This document shows positions 18,577-27,233 of a stretch of 64,000 nucleotides of DNA, in pieces; the stretch's first letter is position 1; each line of letters opens with the position of its first letter. The notes beneath the pieces are model-generated. The model had not been told where the DNA came from, did no database searches, and was given only the letters and a program-made list of their open reading frames with translations. The stretch lies in contig JAAXHH010000129.1 in NCBI GenBank assembly GCA_012270975.1, forward strand, positions 62,001 through 126,000. Reading direction: 5' to 3'. This DNA is from Candidatus Latescibacterota bacterium. GTDB taxonomy: Bacteria > JAAXHH01. A program made the translations under genes and the position numbers.

Positions 18577-18727
18577 ACGAAAGCTGCCTCGTACTGCTGC
18601 GCTCAAGATACATTGCAGCGGCTGAATTGGCAACTACAAAACCTCCTCCGGGGCCCTGAACCAACCGCGCGGCATCGCGCCCGATATCCCTTGCCGAAAA
18701 AGGCGTCAGGGTCTAAGATGGCCTATC

Positions 18728-19663
18728 ATGAACGCCTTCCAGAAAACAGCCGTGGCGACCCTCGCGGCCACGGTGCTGCTGATTTCCGTGGGCAGCCTGG
18801 TGCGGATCACCGGGGCGGGCCTGGGATGTCCCGACTGGCCCAGGTGCTGGGGCTCCTGGCTGCCGCCGTCGAGCGTGGAAGACCTGGACCTGGATTACCT
18901 CCGCGAAAAGGGGTACGACCCCGCTTCTTTCAATCCGGCGAAGATGTGGATCGAATACGCCAATCGCCTCGTTGGCGTGGCGATCGGTATCCTCGTGTTC
19001 GTCACCTTCCTCCGTTCGTTTCGATATCGAAGGACACAACCGGCGGTCTTCTACTGCTCGGGCCTGTGTTTCCTGCTGGTCGGCTTCCAGGGCTGGCTGG
19101 GCGGGCAGGTGGTCAGATCCGGCCTGCAGCCCGGGATCATCACGCTGCACATGTCCCTGGCCGTGATCATTTTATGCGCCCTGCTCTACGTGACCTTTCA
19201 ATCCCTGGAACAGCGGGTCCGGGTCGAACTGGCTCCCGAGGCACACGGCACATTGCGGCGGCTGGGATTCGCCCTCCTCGCTGTGACTGTCCTCCAGCTA
19301 CTCCTCGGCACGCAGGTCCGCGAGGGCATCGACCCCTTCATCAAGGACGCCGGCGGCCTGCCCCGCGGCGAATGGCTGGCCCAGGTGGGTTTAGTGGACC
19401 ATGTGCACCGGCTGTCTTCGTGGCTCGTGCTGCTGGCGGCCGTGCTGGTTTTCCGGTCGGTGAGGCGGCATGCGCCGGGCAGCCGGCTGATGCCGGTCGC
19501 ACGGTTCGTCCTGGCCGGCGTCGTGCTTCAGATCCTGCTCGGCATCACGCTCGCTTACGGAGATCTGCCGAGACCTGCCCAGGTGCTGCATCTCACCCTG
19601 GCCACCCTGCTGGTCTGCGGCGAATGCAGCCTGTTGCTCATGGTACGAGTGGCACAGCGATGA
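18728..19663 (+). CDS. ctaA: Heme A synthase, COX15/CtaA family
   Basis: 311 residues with eight membrane helices in two halves. The start 'GSLVRITGAGLGCPDWPRCWG' is the COX15/CtaA signature with its Cys pair. Heme-ligand positions are seen in 'ITLHMSLAVI', 'DHVHRLSSW' and 'VLHLTLATLLV'. In 'WIEYANRLVG' an Asn stands where the first His is found in the Bacillus type; I believe such variants occur in other phyla. The enzyme converts heme O to heme A for an aa3-type oxidase, which fits the cytochrome oxidase subunit III gene at 62394. No ctaB is adjacent. Confidence 0.92.
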   Translation: MNAFQKTAVATLAATVLLISVGSLVRITGAGLGCPDWPRCWGSWLPPSSVEDLDLDYLREKGYDPASFNPAKMWIEYANRLVGVAIGILVFVTFLRSFRYRRTQPAVFYCSGLCFLLVGFQGWLGGQVVRSGLQPGIITLHMSLAVIILCALLYVTFQSLEQRVRVELAPEAHGTLRRLGFALLAVTVLQLLLGTQVREGIDPFIKDAGGLPRGEWLAQVGLVDHVHRLSSWLVLLAAVLVFRSVRRHAPGSRLMPVARFVLAGVVLQILLGITLAYGDLPRPAQVLHLTLATLLVCGECSLLLMVRVAQR

Positions 19664-19861
19664 CTTAAGGTTTTCTTCTTTTCACGAATCGGCCGGTCAT
19701 TTATGTTTGGTCATATTTACTCCGGTCATGTTTTTTGTGAAATGAGAACCTGCGGCCGGCCGTGATCACCACAGGCCGGACCATAGTTCAACCAAACCTG
19801 GACCCAATCGCCGCGGACCGGACCACGACGTTCCCGGTCTTTCACGCCTGAGGATGAACCG

Positions 19862-20227
19862 ATGGACGACCTGACGGCACAGTTGAAACGCATCAGGAAA
19901 CGATTCGAGGACGGCGAGCTGACCGTCGAAGACATCGACCGCGCTCTGGGTTTGGCGCGGGATGTCTCAGGGGACTTGAAACAGAGCCTGCTCTATCTGC
20001 AGGCGCCCACGACCAACCCCCACTCGGCGGTGGTCGGCATCAGTATCTACGAAGACGGGGCGGACTCCGACGGGCTCGATGAAAACGGCGAGTTCCGGTA
20101 CCGGTCGATCAAGGAAGCCCTGGACGACGGCTGGCGCATCATCAAGTTTCCCGAAGCGTCCCTCGCCATGCGCGAACAGGATACCTACGGCCTCGGATAC
20201 GAGTTCGTACTGGAACGATGGAGGTAG
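19862..20227 (+). CDS. Conserved-looking hypothetical protein
   Basis: 121 residues; 'GAGG' before the ATG. An N-terminal helical half ('LTAQLKRIRKRFEDGELTV') is followed by a compact domain with 'VVGISIYEDGADS' and 'SIKEALDDGWRIIKFPE'. No signal peptide or membrane segment. I do not recognise the family. The stop at 20227 is three bases before the PhyH-like ATG, so the two genes are translationally close and probably act in one pathway, perhaps as a regulatory or substrate-handling partner. Confidence 0.7.
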   Translation: MDDLTAQLKRIRKRFEDGELTVEDIDRALGLARDVSGDLKQSLLYLQAPTTNPHSAVVGISIYEDGADSDGLDENGEFRYRSIKEALDDGWRIIKFPEASLAMREQDTYGLGYEFVLERWR

Positions 20228-20230
20228 GAG

Positions 20231-21115
20231 ATGGAGGCCTCGACGGCCCGGACGCCTTACGGTAAGAGGATGGACTGCGCACCGACGCTGACGGACCGCG
20301 AGGTGGTCGATTTCTGCCGAAACGGCTACCTCATGCTCCCCGGCGTCGTGCCCGATGACGTCAACAGGCAGGTCGTCGACTACCTGGACCGCGTCGACAG
20401 CACCTACGAGCCCACGCCCATCATGAAGGAATCGTTCTTTGTAGACGGCGTGCTCATGAATCCGCAGGCGGCGGGCGCCGTCCGGTCTCTCCTGGGAAGC
20501 GGCTTCACCCTGCCGCTCATCATCAGCAACCACCGCGGTCCACTGCCTTTCGACCAGCCCCAGAACTGGCACCGGGACGGCGGCACGATCTACACGGACC
20601 AGCTGGAATACCTGCAGGTCTTCTACTACCCGGAAGAATGCACCGAGGACATGGGGCCTACCGTGGTGCTGCCCGGGTCGCACTTCATGCGGAACAAGGC
20701 GCCCATGATGGCCCATCTGGGTTCCATCCGGGGAACCGTATCGTCGGCCGGTCCGGCCGGCACGATCTTTCTCACCGTCTACGGAATCTGGCACCGAAGG
20801 TCAAGGGCCACTGCGGGTCCGAGAGGAAAGAGCAAGTACCGCAACCTGCTCAAGTACAATTACTGGCGGACGGTCCCGCCCCGGAGAGACTGGATCACGC
20901 GGGACGAAATCGATTTCAACACGATCAAATTCGATCCGCCGGCGGGCGTGTTCGAGCAGTTTCAGGGCGCCATCGCGGCCGCGCGCATGTTCACCTGGCT
21001 CTGCGGCGCGGAGGATGAGTATCGGAAGCGCGGCGGACAGTGCTGGCCCATTGCCACCACCGTTCGGGACGGCGCGAACCAGGAAGGGGCGCCACGGTCG
21101 CTGGCGAACCCGTGA
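20231..21115 (+). CDS. Phytanoyl-CoA dioxygenase (PhyH) family oxygenase
   Basis: 294 residues. The iron(II)/2-oxoglutarate site is visible as 'NWHRDGG' (His-x-Asp), the distal His in 'YGIWHRRS' and a basic residue in 'KSKYRNLLKYNYW' for 2-oxoglutarate. Start at 20231 has 'GGAGG' seven bases upstream; an in-frame ATG at 20270 is an alternative. The family hydroxylates small molecules in the cytoplasm; the substrate is unknown. It is followed by an enolase-superfamily gene 60 bases on, pointing to catabolism of an unusual carbon source. A second PhyH-like gene lies at 55224. Confidence 0.85.
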   Translation: MEASTARTPYGKRMDCAPTLTDREVVDFCRNGYLMLPGVVPDDVNRQVVDYLDRVDSTYEPTPIMKESFFVDGVLMNPQAAGAVRSLLGSGFTLPLIISNHRGPLPFDQPQNWHRDGGTIYTDQLEYLQVFYYPEECTEDMGPTVVLPGSHFMRNKAPMMAHLGSIRGTVSSAGPAGTIFLTVYGIWHRRSRATAGPRGKSKYRNLLKYNYWRTVPPRRDWITRDEIDFNTIKFDPPAGVFEQFQGAIAAARMFTWLCGAEDEYRKRGGQCWPIATTVRDGANQEGAPRSLANP

Positions 21116-21175
21116 CACATTACCTCTAGAGGTGCGTTCACCGGTGGGTGAAAACCGCACGGAAAGAAGCAGGCC

Positions 21176-22402
21176 ATGAAAATCACCGATATCGCGATTA
21201 CCCATATCAATCCGAGGCTTGCCGATCGGAACGTGGACAAGAAGGTCCAGTTCAGGACCATCGATACCCAGACGGTCTTCAAGGTCACCGCGGACAACGG
21301 GGTGGTGGGATACGGCGACAGCCGGGGTCACGTAACGATGGACATCAGGGACGTGGAGCGGTTGACGGGAAGCAGTCCCTTCGACCACGTCAACGCCGGA
21401 CATCCCGTGGGTCTCATGGGCGCCCTGTACGATCTCATGGGCAGACATCTCGAGATCCCGGCCTACAAGCTGATGGGACAGAAGGTGCGGGACCGGGTGC
21501 CCGTGGCGGCGTGGACCCGCGTGGCGTCCCCCGAAGAACTGGCCGCCGAGGTGGTGCGCGCCGTGGACGAAGGGTACATGATCTTCAAGATGCACACCGG
21601 CGAGTACTACGACGTATACGAACAGAACAGCGCCGTGGAGGAGGTCGCCCCGCCCGGTTTCAAGATGCACTACGATTTCAACCACAACCGCTCGCCCGCC
21701 GACGTGACGCGCATCGTCGAGCACCTCGAAAAATCGCCCGTCGTTGGCGTGATCGAGGACCCGCTGGTCTGGCGGGACGTGGAGGGCTGGAAGCGCCTGC
21801 GCGACAAGACTTCGATTCCCCTTTTGATGCACGTGCCGCAGCTTGGCGGCGGTCCGGAGATCGTCCATGGGTGCGCCGACCTCTACATGGTCGGAGAACA
21901 CGGCATCGGCATGAGCATAAAGCGGGGGTTCGCCTGCGCCGAGGCGAATGTCTCCACCGTGATCCAGTTGACCGGGGGGACCCTCAGCAAGGCGATGGCG
22001 CTCCACCTGGGCGCGGTGATACCCAATGTTTCCCATACCGTCAACCTGGACGACCAGTACGGCGAGGACGTCACCGGGGGACGGATCGAGGTGGCGGACG
22101 GCTGTTCCCCCGTGCCGGAGGGACCGGGCCTCGGCGTCGACGTCGACGAAGACGAACTGGTTCGCATCGCCGGGAACCCGATCACCGAGATTCCCCGGCA
22201 CATCGCAAAGACCCGGCTGCCCAGCGGCAACATCTACTATACCATCGGGTATCCCTCGGTCCACCGGCTGACGGGTTTCACCGAGGGCAACATCCGGGGA
22301 ATCCGGCTGGATATCTGGGAAGAGGACGGCAGCGCGTCGTGGCAGGAAACCTACGACTGGATCGAACGGCACGGACCGTTCATGCGCAAGGAGTCGGAAT
22401 GA
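21176..22402 (+). CDS. Mandelate racemase/enolase superfamily dehydratase
   Basis: 408 residues. The N-terminal capping domain starts 'MKITDIAITHINPRL'; the barrel shows Lys in 'MIFKMHTGEYYD', metal ligands in 'FKMHYDFNHNRS' and 'GVIEDPLVW', a third near 'YMVGEHGIGM' and 'NVSHTVNLDDQYGED'. Such enzymes abstract an alpha proton from a carboxylate, usually dehydrating a sugar acid. The Lys-x-His arrangement instead of Lys-x-Lys places it outside the muconate cycloisomerase group. The stop overlaps the next ATG (ATGA), so coupling to the epimerase is certain. Confidence 0.88.
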   Translation: MKITDIAITHINPRLADRNVDKKVQFRTIDTQTVFKVTADNGVVGYGDSRGHVTMDIRDVERLTGSSPFDHVNAGHPVGLMGALYDLMGRHLEIPAYKLMGQKVRDRVPVAAWTRVASPEELAAEVVRAVDEGYMIFKMHTGEYYDVYEQNSAVEEVAPPGFKMHYDFNHNRSPADVTRIVEHLEKSPVVGVIEDPLVWRDVEGWKRLRDKTSIPLLMHVPQLGGGPEIVHGCADLYMVGEHGIGMSIKRGFACAEANVSTVIQLTGGTLSKAMALHLGAVIPNVSHTVNLDDQYGEDVTGGRIEVADGCSPVPEGPGLGVDVDEDELVRIAGNPITEIPRHIAKTRLPSGNIYYTIGYPSVHRLTGFTEGNIRGIRLDIWEEDGSASWQETYDWIERHGPFMRKESE

Positions 22403-23103
22403 ACGAAACACCCCGTATACTCGTCACCGGTTCCGCCGGCGTCATCGGAACCACTATCGTAAACGGACTTAAAGACAAATACCCCCTCCGCTGTTTCGAC
22501 CGGGTGTCTACACCGGGAATGGATGACGAGGTCGTCGGCGATATCACCGACATGGACGCGGTGCTTCAGGCCACCGAAGGCATGGACGCGGTAATCCATC
22601 TGGCCGGCAATCCGTCCGGCGGTGCATCGTGGGAGGAGATCCTCAACGCGAACTTTATCGGCACCTACACGCTCTTCGAAGCGGCCAGCCGCAACGGCGT
22701 GCGGCGGGTAGCCTTCGCGAGCCGTGCGGGCCTCCTGGCGCCCTATCCGCAGGACGTGTTCCGCACCATAGACATGACGCCGCGACCGGAAAGCTACTAT
22801 TCCATCAGCAAAGTATTCGGGGAAAGCCTGGGGTACATGTACGCGGTGCGGTTCGACATGGAAGTCGTGTGCGTGCGCATCGGCAACTTTCAGGCGCAAC
22901 GGGACCTGCCCGGCCATCCCCATCACCTGAGCCACGGCGATGCGGTCAGGGTGTTCGAGCGGGCGGTCATTCACCCAGGCATCCGGTTCGAGGTCGTCTT
23001 CGGCGTGTCGGACAGTACCTGGAGGATGTACGACCTGGACCACGGGCGGCGGGCGATCGACTATCACCCCCAGGACAAATCGGTTGTCGACCCGGAGCGA
23101 TGA
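22399..23103 (+). CDS. NAD-dependent epimerase/dehydratase family protein
   Basis: 234 residues from the ATG at 22399, which overlaps the previous stop as ATGA. A longer frame running in from 21148 is an artefact of the overlapping gene. 'ILVTGSAGVIGTTIV' gives the GxxGxxG nucleotide motif, and 'YYSISKVFGE' the catalytic Tyr-x-x-x-Lys. The protein ends shorter than full epimerases (about 310), lacking part of the substrate domain, as in uronate dehydrogenases. With a sugar-acid dehydratase upstream, oxidation of a uronate or sugar to the acid would make a simple pathway; this is inference. Confidence 0.85.
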   Translation: MNETPRILVTGSAGVIGTTIVNGLKDKYPLRCFDRVSTPGMDDEVVGDITDMDAVLQATEGMDAVIHLAGNPSGGASWEEILNANFIGTYTLFEAASRNGVRRVAFASRAGLLAPYPQDVFRTIDMTPRPESYYSISKVFGESLGYMYAVRFDMEVVCVRIGNFQAQRDLPGHPHHLSHGDAVRVFERAVIHPGIRFEVVFGVSDSTWRMYDLDHGRRAIDYHPQDKSVVDPER

Positions 23104-23115
23104 AGCCCCGGCCGG

Positions 23116-23898
23116 CTAGAGCGCCGTCCAGCCGCCGTCGACCATGAGCGCGACCCCGGTGACGTACCGGGACGCGTCGGAGGCCAGGAAGACGACGGCC
23201 CCTTTCAGGTCCTCGTTGTCCAGCATGCGTCCGAGGGGTACGCGGTGCTCGTACCGCTGCACGAACGGTCCGGGCTGTTCGTTGAAATATCCGCCCGGGC
23301 AGATGCAGTTGGCCCTTACGCCTTGTTTTCCGTAGTAGTTCGCAATGTACCGGGAAAAATTGATCATGCCGCCCTTGACGAAGGTGTAGTCGGGTGGCTG
23401 CTTCATCCCGGTTTCTTCGTACAGGCCAGGGTCGTTGGCGACGACGCCGTAGATACTCGAAATGTTGATGACGCTGCCCCCGCCCTGTTCCGCCATGACC
23501 GGAACGAATGCCTTGCACAGGGCGAAGAGGCCCACCATGTTTCCCTGGGCGCTCGCGGCCCAGTAGTCGGGCGTCTGCTCGTCGAATCCGCCGCCCCGGC
23601 CGACCACCGCGCTGTTGACCAGAATGTCCACGCGGCCGAAGCGGTCCGTCACGCGTTGCTTCAGGGCATCGATCGATTCGGTCTTCATGATGTCCAGTTC
23701 TTCGGGATGGGTATCGTAACCCTGTTCGTTCAGGCCGGCCACGAACCGTTGGTTGTTTTCGAGATTCCTGGAAGCGACGACCACGGTCGCGCCCGCCTCG
23801 GCCAGGGCTTCGGAGATGCTGCTGCCGAATTGCGGACCGGCACCGCCTGTGACCACGGCGATGCGGCCGGCCAGGGAAAAACTGTCGAGTACGCCCAT
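23116..23898 (-). CDS. Short-chain dehydrogenase/reductase
   Basis: 260 residues. The cofactor motif appears as 'TGGAGPQFGSSI', longer by one residue than classical TGxxxGxG, the NNAG-like motif as 'LVNSAVVG', the catalytic Ser in 'INISSIYG' and Tyr-x-x-x-Lys in 'DYTFVKGGM'. The C-terminal 'VTGVALMVDGGW' is typical. 'GGAG' precedes the ATG at 23898. It converges on the epimerase gene with only 12 bases between stops and is divergent from the propeller gene at 24068, so it probably belongs to the same catabolic locus. Confidence 0.9.
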   Translation of the reverse strand: MGVLDSFSLAGRIAVVTGGAGPQFGSSISEALAEAGATVVVASRNLENNQRFVAGLNEQGYDTHPEELDIMKTESIDALKQRVTDRFGRVDILVNSAVVGRGGGFDEQTPDYWAASAQGNMVGLFALCKAFVPVMAEQGGGSVINISSIYGVVANDPGLYEETGMKQPPDYTFVKGGMINFSRYIANYYGKQGVRANCICPGGYFNEQPGPFVQRYEHRVPLGRMLDNEDLKGAVVFLASDASRYVTGVALMVDGGWTAL

Positions 23899-24067
23899 GA
23901 GCAGGCTCCTGTCTTTCGGTTCTGGTGACTATTGAAAAGACTTAAAGATTCTACATTGCTAAAAACCGATACAAAACCATTGTACCATTCAGATCCGTCT
24001 TGCCAATTGGTATTTGTCACATGACGCCGATCAGGAGTTCTGTCTCACTTTCCAGGAGGACGTATCG

Positions 24068-24910
24068 ATGATCTGGGGATCGGGAGATTACTGTTACGAA
24101 AAGGTGCCCGGATGGGGATCCGAGCGCACGCTGGGAATCGCCACGGCCGTGGCCGTGGATTCAAAGGACCGGGTCTATGTCGTCGACCGTGAGCCGAGTC
24201 CCGCCGTGGTGGTCTACGACCGGGACGGACACCTGCTGAACGAATGGGGCCACGACATACTGGCCCTGCCCCACGAGATATGGATCGACGAGGAGGACAG
24301 GATCTTCATTCCGGACTGCCGGGACCATACCGTCCGGGTATTCTCGACCGAAGGCGCGCTGCTGCAGACGCTGGGCGAGCCGAACCGGACGGGCGAACCG
24401 GGCAGACCCTTCAACATGCCGACGCGTGTCGTAAAAGGGCCTTCCGGGGATCTGTACGTATCCGATGGATACGGGCAGTGTTACGTGCACCGGATGACGC
24501 CCTCGGGAGACCTGGTCCAATCCTGGGGCGGAAGAGGTACCGACCCCGGCCGGTTCACCCTGCCCCACAACATCTTTCCCGCGTCCGACGGCCGCCTGCT
24601 CGTGGCCGACCGGGAGACCAACAACCGGATCCAGGTCTTCGATTCCGAAGGAACCTTCCTCGCGGAGTGGCCCGGACGCCCCGCGCCCTGCGGCCTGTTC
24701 GTCGATAAAGAGGACACGGTCTTCCTGGGCGAGGGCGGCGGGGTCACCGTCATGAACATGGACGGCAGGCTCATCGCCCAGTGGGTCGTCCGGGGCGGAC
24801 CGGTCGATCAGGCACACGGCGCGCACAGCGTATGGGTCGACCGCCACGGCGATGTCTACGTGGGCGAAGTGGGCGTGGAGAACCTCGTGCACAAGTACGT
24901 CCGCGTGTGA
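24068..24910 (+). CDS. NHL-repeat/SMP-30-like six-bladed propeller
   Basis: 280 residues from the ATG at 24068, chosen because 'GGAGGA' sits at the right distance; an ATG 54 bases earlier has none. Repeated blades read 'AVDSKDRVYVVDREP', 'WIDEEDRIFIPDCRD', 'VKGPSGDLYVSDGYG', 'FPASDGRLLVADRET' and 'WVDRHGDVYVGEVGV', the NHL pattern. No signal peptide, so cytoplasmic; the fold is used by lactonases and peptidylglycine lyases as well as scaffolds. Next to the dehydratase and SDR a lactone-hydrolysing role is reasonable but unproven. Confidence 0.8.
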   Translation: MIWGSGDYCYEKVPGWGSERTLGIATAVAVDSKDRVYVVDREPSPAVVVYDRDGHLLNEWGHDILALPHEIWIDEEDRIFIPDCRDHTVRVFSTEGALLQTLGEPNRTGEPGRPFNMPTRVVKGPSGDLYVSDGYGQCYVHRMTPSGDLVQSWGGRGTDPGRFTLPHNIFPASDGRLLVADRETNNRIQVFDSEGTFLAEWPGRPAPCGLFVDKEDTVFLGEGGGVTVMNMDGRLIAQWVVRGGPVDQAHGAHSVWVDRHGDVYVGEVGVENLVHKYVRV

Positions 24911-24962
24911 CGGACTGGGATTTTTACATATATCACAGACTGGACTGCCTCAGCATACATCT

Positions 24963-25178
24963 ATGAATCGCCCCGCATCCGACCATTTTCCCCGATGGAT
25001 CTGGGCCGTTTACGTAGCCCTCTTCGCCCTTTCCATACCGTGGTACATCCCCGAGATCCATCCGCTCCCCATCTGGCTTGGCGTGCCGTACTGGGTGGTG
25101 ATCTGCCTGGTTGCCTCTCTGGCGATCGCATGCTTCACCGCGTACGTGGTACACCGGTACTGGCGGGAGGATGGATAA
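24963..25178 (+). CDS. Small membrane partner of the sodium symporter (DUF3311-like)
   Basis: 71 residues with two hydrophobic helices ('WIWAVYVALFALSIPW' and 'YWVVICLVASLAIACFTAY') and a short charged tail 'HRYWREDG'. It ends three bases before the ATG of the SSS symporter. Small two-helix proteins in this place, such as DUF3311, are common partners of SSS transporters. The label rests on size, topology and position. Confidence 0.7.
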   Translation: MNRPASDHFPRWIWAVYVALFALSIPWYIPEIHPLPIWLGVPYWVVICLVASLAIACFTAYVVHRYWREDG

Positions 25179-25181
25179 CCC

Positions 25182-26642
25182 ATGGCGGATCAACCTTACG
25201 GCACCGGCGCTTTCGCGTTCCTGGCCGCCTACCTTGTCTTCATGCTCGTCCTGGGATACGTAGCCCGTGCACGTCGCCGGGACGATTCCATGTCGTCCTT
25301 CTACCTGGCGGGCAAGAACCTGGGCGCCATGGTGCTCTTCTTCACGCTCTACGCGACGCAGTACAGCGGCAACACGCTTATCGGCTATCCCGCGGAAGCC
25401 TACCGTCTGGGTTACGCCTGGATCATGAGCATCGGGTTCATGATGGCCATCGTGGCGGCCTACCTGCTCTTCGCGCCGCCGCTCTACCGCGCATCCCGCA
25501 AGTGGCACTTCGTGACGCCTGGCGACTGGATCACCCATCGATTCGGAACCGGCGGCCGATCGGGCCTGACCCTTTTCGCCGGTGTGCTGTTCGTGATCGC
25601 CATCGCCAACTACCTGCTCGCGCAGCTGTTGGCGGTGGGGCATATCGTTTCCGGTCTTTCCGGCGGGGCCATTCCATTCTGGGCGGGCGTGGTGATCCTC
25701 GCAGTCATCATCCTGTTCTATGAGACCCTGGGCGGGATGCAGGCCGTGGCGTGGACCGACTGCATCCAGGGCCTGCTCCTCTTCGTCGGCCTGCTGGGCA
25801 TGCTGGCCGCCGTGGTCGCAGGCAGCGACCGACTCGCAGAAGCGACGGCATGGATCGTCGTCCACCAGCCGGCAAAGGCCGCGCTTCCTGATGGCGAGAC
25901 GATCCGTACCTGGATCAGCACCATCCTGCTGGTGGGATTCGCCGCCGCCGTCTATCCCCAGGCCATACAGCGCATCTTCGCGGCCCGGAGCACCCGCAGC
26001 CTGAAGCGGTCGTTCACCTTCATGGCCTTCATGCCCCTGGTCACCATCTCGGCGGTCGTACTCGTCGGGATTCTCGCCATCCCGCAGCTGTCCGGCCTCG
26101 AGGGCGTCGACACCGACCAGGTCATGCCCCGCCTGCTCCGGGTCTGGGCCGCCGAATCGCTTTGGCTGTACGTCATGACCGTGCTCGTCCTCACCGGCAT
26201 CGTCGCGGCCATCATGTCGACGGCCGACTCCGTCCTGCTCAGTCTCTCTTCCCTGCTCGTGAAGGACGTACTGGGCCGTTTCCGGATGGGGTCGCTCCCG
26301 GAAGCGCGCCTTACCGCGTGGGGCAAGCGCCTGTCCTGGGTCATCATGGTCATCCTGGTCCTCATCGCGCTGACGCCGAATCTCACCCTGTGGGGACTCA
26401 TCGAGCTCAAGATGGAGGTGCTGATCCAGACGGCGCCCCTGTTTGTGCTGGGGGTGTTGTGGCCGAGATTCAACGCGGCAGGCGCCGCCGCGGGCATGGT
26501 CGCCGGCACGGCGCTCGCGGCCGGGTTGACCCTCGCGGGCATGGGCAAGGTATGGGGCTGGCACGCCGGCGTGCTCGGTCTGGCGCTGAACGTGATCGTG
26601 GGGGTTGCGGTGAGTTGGGCGGGACGGCGTTCAGGTGGTTGA
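25182..26642 (+). CDS. Sodium:solute symporter (SSS family)
   Basis: 486 residues and about 13 membrane helices, the usual size. 'YLAGKNLGAMVLFFTLYATQYSGNTLIG' is the SSS N-terminal signature; 'FYETLGGMQAVAWTDCIQG' and 'IMSTADSVLLSLSSLLVKDV' are conserved sodium-site segments. It imports a small organic solute with sodium across the inner membrane. The substrate is unknown; the propeller and dehydratase genes upstream hint at a sugar acid or similar carboxylate. It is the last gene before the RiPP cluster. Confidence 0.92.
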   Translation: MADQPYGTGAFAFLAAYLVFMLVLGYVARARRRDDSMSSFYLAGKNLGAMVLFFTLYATQYSGNTLIGYPAEAYRLGYAWIMSIGFMMAIVAAYLLFAPPLYRASRKWHFVTPGDWITHRFGTGGRSGLTLFAGVLFVIAIANYLLAQLLAVGHIVSGLSGGAIPFWAGVVILAVIILFYETLGGMQAVAWTDCIQGLLLFVGLLGMLAAVVAGSDRLAEATAWIVVHQPAKAALPDGETIRTWISTILLVGFAAAVYPQAIQRIFAARSTRSLKRSFTFMAFMPLVTISAVVLVGILAIPQLSGLEGVDTDQVMPRLLRVWAAESLWLYVMTVLVLTGIVAAIMSTADSVLLSLSSLLVKDVLGRFRMGSLPEARLTAWGKRLSWVIMVILVLIALTPNLTLWGLIELKMEVLIQTAPLFVLGVLWPRFNAAGAAAGMVAGTALAAGLTLAGMGKVWGWHAGVLGLALNVIVGVAVSWAGRRSGG

Positions 26643-26749
26643 GTCCGACAACGAAAACCGGTCCCATTCACAGGGAGCAAGGGACAAATCCCGAAGCCGC
26701 ACTACGTCGATATCAAGTTCGGTTGTAACGCGTGAATCATCGAAAACAC

Positions 26750-26778
26750 TTGACATTTTGGAGTAAACGACATATAAT
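26750..26778 (+). promoter_or_regulatory. Consensus sigma-70-type promoter of the RiPP precursor
   Basis: A perfect -35 'TTGACA' at 26750-26755, a 17-base spacer and a perfect -10 'TATAAT' at 26773-26778. It lies 63 bases before the precursor ATG, which itself has 'AAGGAGG' at about 26828-26834. No other promoter this good was seen in the window. Confidence 0.85.
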
Positions 26779-26841
26779 ATAGGCAGTTATCGATAACCGG
26801 AAATTGCCTTGATCATAAAGTTACTCGAAGGAGGATAAGTC

Positions 26842-27093
26842 ATGAGAAGTGGCGATGAAATGTTGAGGCAGATTGTAGACAAGTCCGCCTTGGACGCAGA
26901 TTTCAGGCAGAAGCTACTCGCGGATCCGAAGTCGACCATTTGCGAAGAATTGGACATTACGATGCCTGAATCCATGTCGATCCAGGTCCATGAGAGCGAT
27001 ATGCAGACGGTACATATCGCGTTGCCCCCGGATCAGAACATCACCGAGGAGCAGCTCGAAGCCGTCTCAGCCGGTCTCTGCTGCTGCTGGTAG
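26842..27093 (+). CDS. RiPP precursor with NHLP-type leader and LCCCW core
   Basis: 83 residues. Residues about 18-78 match the nitrile hydratase-like leader (NHLP): 'FRQKLLADPKSTICEELDIT', then 'SIQVHESDMQTVHIALPP' and the helical 'ITEEQLEAVSAG'. Such leaders are cut by C39 peptidases after a Gly-Gly-like pair, here Ala77-Gly78, leaving only Leu-Cys-Cys-Cys-Trp. Cyclodehydratases of the YcaO family turn Cys into thiazoline, and the cluster also holds a Trp-halogenase-like enzyme, so both residue types in the core have a matching enzyme. It is the only plus-strand gene of the cluster, with its own promoter and terminator. The leader is also found, diverged, at the start of the protein at 33231. 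Confidence 0.85.
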   Translation: MRSGDEMLRQIVDKSALDADFRQKLLADPKSTICEELDITMPESMSIQVHESDMQTVHIALPPDQNITEEQLEAVSAGLCCCW

Positions 27094-27152
27094 ACCGGAA
27101 CAGAAACACCGGATAGCATGCGGATACCTGCATTCGCATGATTGTAAAATCG

Positions 27153-27190
27153 AAAATCCTCCCCGATCGCTCAGGTCGAGGAGGATTTTT
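27153..27190. terminator. Bidirectional terminator between precursor and convergent operon
   Basis: 'AAATCCTCC' pairs with 'GGAGGATTT' around a loop that can itself pair partly (CGA/TCG). A-run on one side and T-run on the other make it work for both the precursor and the opposing operon. Confidence 0.85.
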
Positions 27191-27233
27191 GCTTTGATTT
27201 CCTGACGTGGCGCTTAGTTCGAGAGCCTGTCGC

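Noticed and set aside
21148-23103. A 651-codon continuous frame spanning dehydratase and epimerase
   Set aside because: The first 417 codons are an off-frame reading of the dehydratase gene. The true epimerase starts at 22399 with ATGA coupling.
24933-26564. A 543-codon open frame antisense to the sodium symporter
   Set aside because: It mirrors a strongly typical SSS protein, its product is low-complexity with many Gly, Asp and His, and it has no ribosome site. It is a GC-rich shadow frame.
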